Below, piece after piece: positions 17,545-25,652 of a stretch of DNA of 64,000 nt. The translations under genes and the position numbers were made by a program. The DNA is taken from NCBI RefSeq assembly GCF_047126315.1, contig NZ_CP138953.1, positions 744,001-808,000 on the forward strand, written 5' to 3'. The first letter of the stretch is position 1, and each line of letters opens with the position of its first letter. This stretch comes from Shimia sp022448905 (lineage in GTDB: Bacteria > Pseudomonadota > Alphaproteobacteria > Rhodobacterales > Rhodobacteraceae). The notes beneath the pieces were generated by a model. That model worked only from the letters and a program-made list of their open reading frames with translations, was not told the origin of the DNA and did no database searches.

Positions 17545-19238
17545 GTGTGGGCATTCTCATGTTGGTGCACACCGCCTTTGACCGCGCAGAGCAAGTGGCG
17601 CGGCACTGGACGAAATACGGCTGTCCGGTGGTGATCCATGTGGATGCTTCGGTGAAGCCCAAGGCGCATAAGAAGTTTGTCAAAGCGCTGGAAGATGTGG
17701 CGGATGTACGCTTCTGCAAACGGCACAAATGTGAATGGGGCGATTGGGGGCTTGTGGCGGCAAGCCAGTCGGCAGGGGAGACCATGCTGGCCGAGTTTCC
17801 AGAGGTGCGCCACATCTACCTGTCGTCCGGATCCTGCTTGCCGTTGCGGCCGGTGCAGGAGTTGAAAGACTATCTGGCGGCGCGGCCGCGTACGGACTTC
17901 ATCGAGAGTGCAACCACTGCGGATGTGCCCTGGACTGTGGGGGGATTGGATGCGGAGCGGTTTACGCTGCATTTCCCGTTCTCCTGGAAGAAGCACCGGT
18001 TCCTGTTTGACAAATGGGTCGATATTAAGCGGTTTCTGCGGGTAAAGCGGAAGATCCCCAATGGGGTTGTGCCGCATATGGGCAGCCAGTGGTGGTGCCT
18101 GACACGGCAGACGTTGTCGGCGATTTTACAAGACCCGGATCGAGAGACGTTTGATCGCTACTTCAAACGGGTGTGGATTCCGGACGAGAGCTATTTTCAG
18201 ACCCTGGCGCGGCTGTATTCGAGCAATATCGAGAGCCGGTCGCTGACGCTGTCGAAGTTCGACTTCCAGGGCAAGCCGCATATCTTTTATGACGACCATT
18301 TGCAGCTGTTGAGGCGGTCTGATTGTTTTGTGGCGCGCAAAATCTGGCCACGGGCCAACAAGCTGTATAACGGCTTTTTGCGCAGCCCTGAGGGTGCCAT
18401 CAAGATGAGCGAACCCAATCCGGCGAAGATTGACCGGATTTTTGCCAAGGCAGTGGAGCGACGGACCAAAGGGCGCACGGGGCTTTATATGCAGAGCCGC
18501 TATCCGAACGAGGGGTGGGAAAATGGCATGACCTTCGGGCGGTATTCGATCTTCCAAGGCTTTGCGCAGCTGTTTGAGGATTTTGAGCCATGGCTGGCCC
18601 GGGCCACTGGGACGCGGGTGCATGGGCATTTGTTTGCCCCGGAAGGGGCGGAGTTTGAAGGCCGCCAGAAAGTCATCAACGGGGCGCTGAGCGTTGATCC
18701 GAAGTCGCGCGATTACAATTCAATTGCGTTTTTGACCAATCTGATCTGGAACACACGCGGCGAACGGCAGTGTTTTCAAGTGGGGCCGCGAGACGAAGGC
18801 GCGCCAGTGTGGTTCTTTGCGAAAGACCCCAATGCGCAGGTGTCGGTGATCAGCGGGGCATGGGCGATTCCGCTGTTCAAGTCGAACCTGGACTTTGCCG
18901 ACATTCGCAAAGAGGCCGCGCGGCTTCAGAAGTTGGAAAACGATCAGCTTTACGCGTTGCGCAGCCCCTATGCCAAGGCGCGGGTGCGAATCTGGACGTT
19001 GGCCGAGTTCATTGAAGCGCCGATGGAACCATTGCAGACCATCATTGATGAGATCGGGCCGGAGAAAGCGCGCCGTTTGGCGGAGGCGCCGACGATGACC
19101 GATTTGACCGGGTTTGGTCAGTTCCTGCAAAACCTGAAAAACCAAGGCATGCACCCTTACCTGATGGGCGATTTTCCCGTATCTCAGGGGGAGGCCGATC
19201 AGAAGAAACCGCCACGGAAACCCTATTTGGTGCAGTAA
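17541..19238 (+). CDS. Core-2/I-branching type glycosyltransferase (GT14) with C-terminal extension
   Basis: Protein of 565 residues. The first 270 or so residues match the beta-1,6-N-acetylglucosaminyltransferase (core-2/I-branching, GT14) family: ILMLVHTAFDRAEQV, VIHVDASVKPKA, HIYLSSGSCLPLRP, MGSQWWCLTR and WIPDESYFQT. The remaining 290 or so residues form an extra domain, common in roseobacter homologs, that I cannot assign. It overlaps the upstream glycosyltransferase by 4 bp and is followed 6 bp later by the sulfotransferase, so the three act in one operon and probably on one glycan. Confidence 0.78.
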   Translation: MSVGILMLVHTAFDRAEQVARHWTKYGCPVVIHVDASVKPKAHKKFVKALEDVADVRFCKRHKCEWGDWGLVAASQSAGETMLAEFPEVRHIYLSSGSCLPLRPVQELKDYLAARPRTDFIESATTADVPWTVGGLDAERFTLHFPFSWKKHRFLFDKWVDIKRFLRVKRKIPNGVVPHMGSQWWCLTRQTLSAILQDPDRETFDRYFKRVWIPDESYFQTLARLYSSNIESRSLTLSKFDFQGKPHIFYDDHLQLLRRSDCFVARKIWPRANKLYNGFLRSPEGAIKMSEPNPAKIDRIFAKAVERRTKGRTGLYMQSRYPNEGWENGMTFGRYSIFQGFAQLFEDFEPWLARATGTRVHGHLFAPEGAEFEGRQKVINGALSVDPKSRDYNSIAFLTNLIWNTRGERQCFQVGPRDEGAPVWFFAKDPNAQVSVISGAWAIPLFKSNLDFADIRKEAARLQKLENDQLYALRSPYAKARVRIWTLAEFIEAPMEPLQTIIDEIGPEKARRLAEAPTMTDLTGFGQFLQNLKNQGMHPYLMGDFPVSQGEADQKKPPRKPYLVQ

Positions 19239-19244
19239 CGCCCT

Positions 19245-20669
19245 ATGACCAAACCCTTTGATTACTTTGTGGTCTTTGCCGAGATGCGGACCGGGTCCAA
19301 TTTTCTGGAGGCCAATATCAACGGGTTTGAGGGGCTGAGCTGTCTGGGCGAAGCGTTTAATCCACATTTTATTGGATACCCCAACAAGGACGACTGTCTT
19401 GGCGTGACGTTGGAGCAGCGGACGGCGGACCCGCAGGCTTTGATTGATGCGGTGAAATCCAACGATGTGCTATCGGGGTTTCGCTACTTCCACGACCATG
19501 AGCCACGGGTGCTCAACACGATGTTGGACGACCCACGCTGTGCAAAGATCATCCTGACCCGCAATCCGCTGGACAGCTATGTGAGCTGGAAAATTGCACA
19601 GGCCACCGGGCAGTGGAAACTAACCGATGTGCGCCGGCGGCGTGACAGCAAGGTGAAGTTTGATGGCGTGGAGTTCCGGCGGCATGTGGAAGAGTTGCAG
19701 GACTTTCAGGTGTCCTTGATGCGGGCGCTTCAGGTGAGCGGCCAAACGGCGTTCTATATTGCCTATGAAGACCTGCATGATCTTCAGGTAATGAACGGTC
19801 TGGCGCGGTTTCTGGGGCATGATGAAGAGCTTGAAGAGCTGAACCAGAAGCTGAAGCGGCAGAACCCCAGCCCGTTGTCTGAGAAAGTCTCCAACTTTGG
19901 TGAAGTAACCTTGGCCCTAGCGGATTTGGATCGCTTCAACCTCAACCGCACGCCGAATTTTGAGCCGCGCCATGGGGCGGCGGTGCCAAGCTATGTGGCT
20001 TGTGCGGCGTCACCGTTGTTGTTTTTACCGTTGCGGTCCGGGCCAACGGAGGCCGTCACCAAATGGATGGCGAAGATGGATCGGGTGGGGAATGATGGTC
20101 TGATCCGCAAATTCAGCCAGAAGAGCCTGCGCCAGTGGAAGAAGGCTCATAAGGGACATCGCAGTTTTACCGTGATCCGCCACCCTGTGGCACGTGTGCA
20201 TGCGGCGTTTTATGACTGCATACTGGCGGCAGAACAGGGGCCCTACAAGAAGCTGCGCAATACATTGCGGCGGGTGTACAAGATGCCGTTGCCCAAGGAC
20301 CCGCCCGGGGCGGAGTACACGGCGGAGGCGCATCGGGCCGGGTTTGTGGCGTTCCTTGGATTTGTGAAGGCGAATCTGGCGGGGCAGACCAGCCTGCGGC
20401 AGGATTCGCATTGGCTCAGCCAGACCACGGCGTTGCAGGGATTCGGCGATCTGGCACTGCCGGATATGATTGTGCGCGAAGATGAGATGATGAGCTATCT
20501 GCCCGCGCTGGCGATGCAGGTGGGGCGCATGGATGCGCCGGACCCGGTAACGGTGGACACAGGGTATCCGGTGGCGCTTGAAGAGATTTACGATCAGGAG
20601 ATCGAGAAGCTCTGTCAGGATATCTACAAGCGCGATTATATTGCGTTTGGGTTTGACAGCTGGACGTAA
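19245..20669 (+). CDS. Protein with two sulfotransferase-like domains
   Basis: Protein of 474 residues that seems to hold two PAPS-type sulfotransferase modules. The first has a phosphosulfate-loop-like MRTGSNFLEANI (about residues 14-25) and a 3'-phosphate motif ILTRNPLDSYVSW (about 106-118). The second, from about residue 250, has SPLLFLPLRSGPTE and TVIRHPVARVHAAFYD (about 308-323), resembling the sulfotransferase 2 family. The expected reaction is transfer of sulfate from PAPS to a sugar hydroxyl. Being last in the glycosyltransferase run and in a locus with cysQ, it suggests a sulfated surface polysaccharide. Acceptor unknown. Confidence 0.75.
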   Translation: MTKPFDYFVVFAEMRTGSNFLEANINGFEGLSCLGEAFNPHFIGYPNKDDCLGVTLEQRTADPQALIDAVKSNDVLSGFRYFHDHEPRVLNTMLDDPRCAKIILTRNPLDSYVSWKIAQATGQWKLTDVRRRRDSKVKFDGVEFRRHVEELQDFQVSLMRALQVSGQTAFYIAYEDLHDLQVMNGLARFLGHDEELEELNQKLKRQNPSPLSEKVSNFGEVTLALADLDRFNLNRTPNFEPRHGAAVPSYVACAASPLLFLPLRSGPTEAVTKWMAKMDRVGNDGLIRKFSQKSLRQWKKAHKGHRSFTVIRHPVARVHAAFYDCILAAEQGPYKKLRNTLRRVYKMPLPKDPPGAEYTAEAHRAGFVAFLGFVKANLAGQTSLRQDSHWLSQTTALQGFGDLALPDMIVREDEMMSYLPALAMQVGRMDAPDPVTVDTGYPVALEEIYDQEIEKLCQDIYKRDYIAFGFDSWT

Positions 20670-20673
20670 AAAA

Positions 20674-20703
20674 AACGCGCCGTCAGCGGGGCTGCGGCGC
20701 GTT
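20674..20703 (-). terminator. Terminator of ptsN (and end of the glycan operon)
   Basis: A 9-bp stem AACGCGCCG / CGGCGCGTT with further pairing inside (CAGC/GCTG) is followed on the minus strand by a run of eight T. It ends the raiA-ptsN transcript. On the plus strand only a weak T-rich tract follows, so it may end the sulfotransferase mRNA less efficiently. Confidence 0.8.
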
Positions 20704-20726
20704 GAAATTCTTATTTGTCGATCAGC

Positions 20727-21191
20727 TTAAGCTGCCTGAACTTTGTCGCCTTCGGTCAGGATCGTGAACAACGTGGCCGCGTCCGGGTTGGCGCGCAGCT
20801 TGGCGCAGATCGCGGACTCGCGCAGGTGACGGGACACTTTTGCCAAGGCTTTGAGGTGCTCGACACCGGCCTCTTCTGGGGCAAACAGCGCAAAGGCGAT
20901 GTCGATTGGCTGGCGGTCCACCGAATTGAAATCAACTGGCTTTTCCAGAAGGATGAAGGCGCCAACGACGCTTTCAAGGCCTTCGAAGCGGGCGTGTGGC
21001 AAGGCCACCCCGTGGCCCACGCCGGTGGGGCCAAGGGTTTCGCGTTCAATCAGAGCTTCGACAACCGCAGGCGCGTTCAGCCCGTAAGCTGACTCGGCCA
21101 GGTCGCCAAATTCCTGCAACAAACGCTTTTTGCTTGAGGCGGCTGTCACAACACGTACCGCCTCAGGCTTGAGGATCGTAGAAAGGTCCAT
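20727..21191 (-). CDS. ptsN: Nitrogen phosphotransferase system EIIA component
   Basis: EIIA-Ntr, the terminal regulatory phosphoacceptor of the nitrogen PTS, which signals by binding partner proteins rather than by transporting sugar. From the ATG at 21191 the protein has 154 residues and begins MDLSTILKPEAV, as homologs do; a GTG at 21233 would add 14 residues. The phosphorylated His lies in GVGHGVALPHARFE (about residue 66). It follows raiA closely, the common raiA-ptsN order next to the Lpt genes; the usual rpoN gene is not in this stretch. Confidence 0.93.
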   Translation of the reverse strand: MDLSTILKPEAVRVVTAASSKKRLLQEFGDLAESAYGLNAPAVVEALIERETLGPTGVGHGVALPHARFEGLESVVGAFILLEKPVDFNSVDRQPIDIAFALFAPEEAGVEHLKALAKVSRHLRESAICAKLRANPDAATLFTILTEGDKVQAA

Positions 21192-21233
21192 AGGGCCTGT
21201 ATCTCCGGAGCGCGCTTTGATGCGCTTACTCAC

Positions 21234-21803
21234 TTATGCTTGCGGATCGATCCAGCCGATATTGCCGTCCTCACGGCGATAGACCACGTTCAATCCGTCT
21301 TTACCTTCGTTCTTGAAGACAAGCACCGGGGACCCTGCAAGTTCCATCTGCATTACGGCTTCGCCAACGCTTAGGGATGGGATCTTGGTCTCCATCTCGG
21401 CAACGATGACTGGCTGCAGGGTGTCGGGCTCGGCCTCATGTTCTTCAGCTTCAGGCGCGAGGATATACGAGGAAGCGCCGAAAAGTTCAACCGGGTCCTG
21501 ACGTTCCTTATGGTGATCCTTCAGACGGCGCTTATACCGACGCAGTTGTTTGTCCATTTTTTCCGCACAACTGTCAAAAGCGGCGTAGATTTCAGTTTCA
21601 TGTGCTTTGGCTTGGGCAGTCAGTCCGGTGGACAGATGTACCGTGGCCTCGCAGACATATTCGTGCGCGTGTTTGGAGAACGTGATCGTCGCGTCGGTAG
21701 GTCGGCCGGCGTATTTGTCGAGCACACTGCCAAGCTCTGTTTTCACGTGAGTTTGCAGAGCATCACCAACGTCGATGTGTTTTCCGGTAATCTGATAGCG
21801 CAT
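21234..21803 (-). CDS. hpf: Ribosome hibernation-promoting factor, long form
   Basis: Binds 30S subunits and drives 100S ribosome dimer formation in stationary phase. The 189-residue protein has the N-terminal S30AE domain (MRYQITGKHIDVGDALQTHV ... HEYVCEATVHL) and a C-terminal dimerisation domain (about residues 130-187, GEAVMQMELAGSPVLVFKNE), so it is the long HPF type. A strong AAAGGAGA precedes the ATG. It is followed directly by ptsN; the short spacer suggests a shared transcript. Confidence 0.93.
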   Translation of the reverse strand: MRYQITGKHIDVGDALQTHVKTELGSVLDKYAGRPTDATITFSKHAHEYVCEATVHLSTGLTAQAKAHETEIYAAFDSCAEKMDKQLRRYKRRLKDHHKERQDPVELFGASSYILAPEAEEHEAEPDTLQPVIVAEMETKIPSLSVGEAVMQMELAGSPVLVFKNEGKDGLNVVYRREDGNIGWIDPQA

Positions 21804-22031
21804 CCTGTCTCCTTTTCGATGACATGTCGGACCACGGGCTTGAGATGCCCGTTATCAGTTAGGTCCGAATGCTGGAAATCGACATTGCCAACCCTTGCGA
21901 AAGACCGGGCCTTTTTGCGAAGGCCGCCACGGTCACAGCGGGGAGTCGATCAAATGTCATGCGTCCATTTGAGTAGGCAGACGGTTAAGAGTCAATGATC
22001 GAGCGCAAGATTGTGCGCTTTTCCGCGTGGT

Positions 22032-22790
22032 TCAGGAGATGCGGAAGTTTTCGCCAAGATAGACGCGGCGCACGTTTTCGTTCTCCACCACCTCGTCCGG
22101 GGTGCCGGACATCAGCACCTTGCCGTCGTGCAGGATGTAGGCGCGGTCGACAATTTCCAGCGTCTCGCGCACGTTGTGGTCGGTGATCAACACGCCGATG
22201 CCACGTTTTTTCAAATCAGCCACAAGGTGGCGAATATCGCCCACCGAGATCGGGTCGACGCCTGCAAAAGGTTCGTCCAAAAGTAGATATTTCGGGTCGG
22301 CAGCCAGACAGCGGGCGATTTCCACGCGGCGGCGTTCGCCACCAGACAGGGCCAGCGCAGGCGCGCGGCGCAGGTGCTCGATGGAGAACTCGCTCAGGAG
22401 CTCCTCAAGGCGCTCACGGCGCTTGTGGCGGTCTTTGTGGGTGATGTCGAGGATAGCGGTGATGTTGTCTTCCACCGACAGGCCACGGAAGATCGACATC
22501 TCTTGCGGCAGATAGCCGATGCCCAGCTTGGCGCGGCGATACATCGGCAGGGTGGTCACGTCCCGACCGTCGATGGACACACGCCCGCCTTCGGGCACCA
22601 AGAGGCCTGCGACCGCATAAAAGGTGGTGGTTTTACCGGAGCCATTTGGACCCAGCAGCGCAACAACTTCGCCGCGCTGCAACTCCATGGAGAAGTCTCG
22701 GATCACCACGCGCTTGCGATAGGCCTTGCGCAGGCTTTGCACCTGTAGTCCGGAGCTGCCTTTGGTGACGGAGAGATCGGGTTTGGCCAT
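22032..22790 (-). CDS. lptB: LPS export ABC transporter ATP-binding protein
   Basis: ATPase that powers LptFG extraction of lipopolysaccharide from the inner membrane. The 252-residue protein has Walker A (GPNGSGKTT, about residues 49-57), the Q-loop in GIGYLPQEMSIFRGL, the signature LSGGERRR and Walker B (YLLLDEPFAG). GYLPQE with SIFRGLSVEDNI is typical of LptB. It lies 2 bp downstream of lptA and continues the kdsD-lptC-lptA-lptB operon. The 228-bp gap to raiA contains small hairpins but no clear terminator. Confidence 0.96.
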   Translation of the reverse strand: MAKPDLSVTKGSSGLQVQSLRKAYRKRVVIRDFSMELQRGEVVALLGPNGSGKTTTFYAVAGLLVPEGGRVSIDGRDVTTLPMYRRAKLGIGYLPQEMSIFRGLSVEDNITAILDITHKDRHKRRERLEELLSEFSIEHLRRAPALALSGGERRRVEIARCLAADPKYLLLDEPFAGVDPISVGDIRHLVADLKKRGIGVLITDHNVRETLEIVDRAYILHDGKVLMSGTPDEVVENENVRRVYLGENFRIS

Positions 22791-22792
22791 GG

Positions 22793-23275
22793 TTACTGAG
22801 ACTTCAGAACTGTTTTCACATTGCCGCTCATCTGCGCGGTGTTGTCTGTTAGATTGAGGCGCATTTTGTCCGCGGTGATGGTGGTTTTGGACTGTACGAC
22901 CGTCACATTGCCGGTCATTTCGACGGTGCCATCATCGATGCTGTAGATCGCTTGATTGGCCTCGGCCGCATCGGGCCCTTGGACAAGGAGCACGTTGCCT
23001 TCCGCCACGAGGCGGGCGATGGCCTGGGTTTCCTGATTGTAGTGCACGTTCACCTTGTCGGCGGTCATGCGCATGTCACCTTGGGAGACATCCACTTTGC
23101 CCTCAAACACGGCGCTGCCGTCAGATTGATTCACCGAGAGAGTCTCGGCGGTGACTTCGACCGGCAGGCCAGTGTCTTGCTGCATTTGGCCAAAGCCGAC
23201 CTGAAACCCCTGTGCCATCCCAGCGACGGGAACCACCGTCAGAAGGGAAATTGCCAAAGCACGGATCAAATACAC
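22793..23275 (-). CDS. lptA: Periplasmic LPS transport protein LptA
   Basis: Small periplasmic beta-jellyroll protein that forms the bridge carrying lipopolysaccharide to the outer membrane. It has 160 residues with a signal peptide (ALAISLLTVVPVAGMAQ). The OstA-like repeats are visible as VTAETLSVNQSDGSAVFEGKV, ADKVNVHYN and MTGNVTVVQSKTTITADKM. It is placed between lptC and lptB, which supports the call beyond the weak sequence conservation of the family. Confidence 0.9.
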   Translation of the reverse strand: MYLIRALAISLLTVVPVAGMAQGFQVGFGQMQQDTGLPVEVTAETLSVNQSDGSAVFEGKVDVSQGDMRMTADKVNVHYNQETQAIARLVAEGNVLLVQGPDAAEANQAIYSIDDGTVEMTGNVTVVQSKTTITADKMRLNLTDNTAQMSGNVKTVLKSQ

Positions 23276-23289
23276 AGGGTCACCTCGTC

Positions 23290-23892
23290 TCAGTTTGCGG
23301 GCGTGTATAGCAGTCGCACACCTTTTGTGAAAAACAAATATATTTCATTGTTTTCCCCAGAGGGGCGCAGGGCCATGCGGCCTGCTTCTAAGGTGCCAAG
23401 GCCGCTTTCTGCTAGAATTTCGCCCGCCGTTTCCGCGCGCGCGTCTTCCAGGCCAAAGATCATGTTGTCGGTGGTGATGGTGTAGCCCGCAGAGGTGACA
23501 ATCTCGACGTCGCCGTCAAGCTCGACCTCGTTAAAGGTGCTGCTCATCTCACCTGCCTTGGCGCGGACGGTGATTTCGGTGCCGTCGGTGGTGCTGATCA
23601 AAGCGCCGACCTGTTCGGCAATGATGCGCGAGGGGTCTTCGATATCTGGGTGGGCGGTGGCGGAGGTCAACGTGATATTGTGGCCATCGTCGGTTTGGCC
23701 GGAGATATACGGCGCGGTGATTTGCCGGTCGCGCAGACGTTTTTCCAGCTCGACATCGGCAAAGGGAATGGCGCTTTCGAGATCCACTTCGTGGGAGATC
23801 AAGAAAAGCGTGGACAGGATGCCGAGTGCGGTCAGGGGCAGCAGCACCTTCAGCCAGGCGACCAGGTTGGAATATGTGAGGCGGCGCACCAC
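23290..23892 (-). CDS. lptC: LPS export system protein LptC
   Basis: Bitopic inner-membrane protein that passes LPS from LptBFG to LptA. From the GTG at 23892 the protein has about 200 residues: one N-terminal membrane helix (LVAWLKVLLPLTALGILSTLFLI) and a periplasmic jellyroll domain with GEMSSTFNEVELDGDVEI and GYTITTDNM. The start is chosen just after the kdsD stop; the frame remains open upstream inside kdsD, but that part looks like an out-of-frame read of kdsD. No clear Shine-Dalgarno is seen, consistent with coupling to kdsD. Confidence 0.85.
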   Translation of the reverse strand: MVRRLTYSNLVAWLKVLLPLTALGILSTLFLISHEVDLESAIPFADVELEKRLRDRQITAPYISGQTDDGHNITLTSATAHPDIEDPSRIIAEQVGALISTTDGTEITVRAKAGEMSSTFNEVELDGDVEIVTSAGYTITTDNMIFGLEDARAETAGEILAESGLGTLEAGRMALRPSGENNEIYLFFTKGVRLLYTPAN

Positions 23893-23896
23893 CGGT

Positions 23897-24871
23897 TTAG
23901 CCGAGCCCGGCGCGCAGGCAGTCGTGGATGTGCAAGAGACCCTCGGGGGTGCCTGCGCCATTGGGATCGATCACAAACAGACAGGTGATCTTGCGTTGAT
24001 TCATGATGGCAACCGCTTCTTCGGCCAAGGCGCCGGGCGCAATGGTTTGCGGATCGGCGGTCATAACTTCCACGGCGGTGCGGTCCAGCAGACCGTCCAT
24101 ATGGCGGCGCAAGTCCCCATCGGTAACAATGCCGAGGAGCGCGCCGGTGTCATTGGTGACGCCAACAACGCCAAAGCCTTTCTGGCTGATTTCCAGCAGC
24201 GCGTCACTCATCGGGGTTTGCGCGTCGATCAGAGGCAACGCCTCGCCAACATGCATGAGGTCGCGCACACGGGAGAGCTGCGCCCCCAGTTTGCCACCCG
24301 GATGGAACTCACGGAAGTTCTCCGGGGTGAACTTGCGGTGCTCCATGAGGGCCACAGCAAGGGCATCGCCGAGCGCAAGGGTCATGGTGGTGGTTGTCGT
24401 CGGCACCACGCCGGTGCCACAGGCCTCTTCGACTTTGGGCAGGATCAGGCCCACGTCGCTTTGCTTGATCAGCGTGCTGCCGGGGCGGCTGGCGACGCCG
24501 ATCAGCGGGATGTTGAAGCGGCGCGTATAGGCTACCAGATCGGCCAGCTCCGGAGTTTCGCCGGAGTTGGACAGCACAAGCGCAACGTCGCCTTGTGCCA
24601 TCATGCCAAGGTCGCCGTGACTGGCCTCGGCCGGATGCACGAAGTGCGCCGGGGTGCCGGTGGAGGCAAAGGTCGCAGCGATCTTGCGGGCGATATGGCC
24701 GGATTTGCCCATGCCAGAGATGATCACCCGGCCTTTGGCAGAGAGCAGTAGTTCAATGGCCTCGCCAAACTCGGCACCCAGGCTGTCGCCCAAGGCCGAC
24801 AATGCCGCGGTCTCGATGGAGATCACACGGCGGGCGGTGTCCAGAAAGGTTTGCTTGTCGGCGTCCGTCAT
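23897..24871 (-). CDS. kdsD: D-arabinose-5-phosphate isomerase
   Basis: Isomerises ribulose-5-phosphate to arabinose-5-phosphate, the first step to Kdo. The 324-residue protein has an N-terminal SIS domain (GRVIISGMGKSGHIARKIAATFASTG, about 47-72, and SHGDLGMM) and two C-terminal CBS domains (about 200-320, with GVTNDTGALLGIVTDGDLRRH). It leads the lptC-lptA-lptB operon, a standard arrangement, and complements kdsB about 17 kb away. Confidence 0.95.
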   Translation of the reverse strand: MTDADKQTFLDTARRVISIETAALSALGDSLGAEFGEAIELLLSAKGRVIISGMGKSGHIARKIAATFASTGTPAHFVHPAEASHGDLGMMAQGDVALVLSNSGETPELADLVAYTRRFNIPLIGVASRPGSTLIKQSDVGLILPKVEEACGTGVVPTTTTTMTLALGDALAVALMEHRKFTPENFREFHPGGKLGAQLSRVRDLMHVGEALPLIDAQTPMSDALLEISQKGFGVVGVTNDTGALLGIVTDGDLRRHMDGLLDRTAVEVMTADPQTIAPGALAEEAVAIMNQRKITCLFVIDPNGAGTPEGLLHIHDCLRAGLG

Positions 24872-24883
24872 GGGGCGGCTCCG

Positions 24884-25495
24884 TTAGTGCGCAAAGATGT
24901 CCTGTTCCGGCCAGCCGGCCAGATCCAGTTTGGCGCGGGTCGGCAGGAAGTCAAAGCAGGCCTGGGCCACTTCTGTGCGGCCTTCGCGGGCGAGACGTTC
25001 GTTCAGCTTTTCACGCAGGCCATGCAGGTAGAGCACGTCAGAGGCGGCGTAGTCGAGTTGGGCGTCTGTCAGAGTTTCTGCTCCCCAGTCGCTCATCTGC
25101 TGTTGCTTGGACACATCGACGCTCAGCAGTTCCTGAAGCAGGTTTTTCAGGCCGTGGCGGTCGGTGTAGGTGCGCACCAGTTTGGAGGCGATTTTGGTGC
25201 AATAGACCGGCGCGGTGAGGGCGCCAAAGGCGTGGTACATCGCGGCAATGTCAAAGCGGCCAAAGTGGAAGAGTTTCAACACATTTGGGTCTTCGAGCAT
25301 TTTGCACAGGTTCGGCGCCTCGGTTTGGCCTTTGGCGACTTGCACAAGGTGGGCGTTGCCGTCGCCACCAGACATTTGGATCACACAGAGGCGGTCGCGA
25401 TGGGGGTTGAGCCCCATGGTTTCGCAGTCAATCGCCACAACCGGGCCAAGGTCCAGATCATCTGGAAGATCATTTTGGTAAAGGAAATTTGCCAT
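24884..25495 (-). CDS. Ribonuclease D-type 3'-5' exonuclease
   Basis: Short DEDD exonuclease of 203 residues without the HRDC domains of full RNase D. The acidic motifs are seen in VAIDCETMGLNP (Exo I), HFGRFDIAAMY (Exo II, about residues 75-85) and YAASDVLYL (Exo III, with Tyr/Asp about 152-157). Such short forms process the 3' ends of small RNAs in alphaproteobacteria. The ATG at 25495 is chosen because GAGG stands 7 nt upstream. It is 12 bp before kdsD, so it may share that transcript. Confidence 0.88.
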   Translation of the reverse strand: MANFLYQNDLPDDLDLGPVVAIDCETMGLNPHRDRLCVIQMSGGDGNAHLVQVAKGQTEAPNLCKMLEDPNVLKLFHFGRFDIAAMYHAFGALTAPVYCTKIASKLVRTYTDRHGLKNLLQELLSVDVSKQQQMSDWGAETLTDAQLDYAASDVLYLHGLREKLNERLAREGRTEVAQACFDFLPTRAKLDLAGWPEQDIFAH

Positions 25496-25652
25496 AGGTG
25501 CCTCAATGTCTCTGATGACAAGCACTTACGGCTTTGTGTGGCGTGATTCAATGTTTCGCGGGGGATTGTTGTTAATATGGCATGGGGTTGCTTAGAGGGT
25601 TGCGTAGGCCACGTGGCTTTACGGCGTGGGCGCGACATCCTAAGTATCGGCC

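Noticed and set aside
22002..22019. Terminator after lptB
   Set aside because: AGCGCA/TGCGCT forms a short hairpin but its T-tract is on the wrong strand for lptB.
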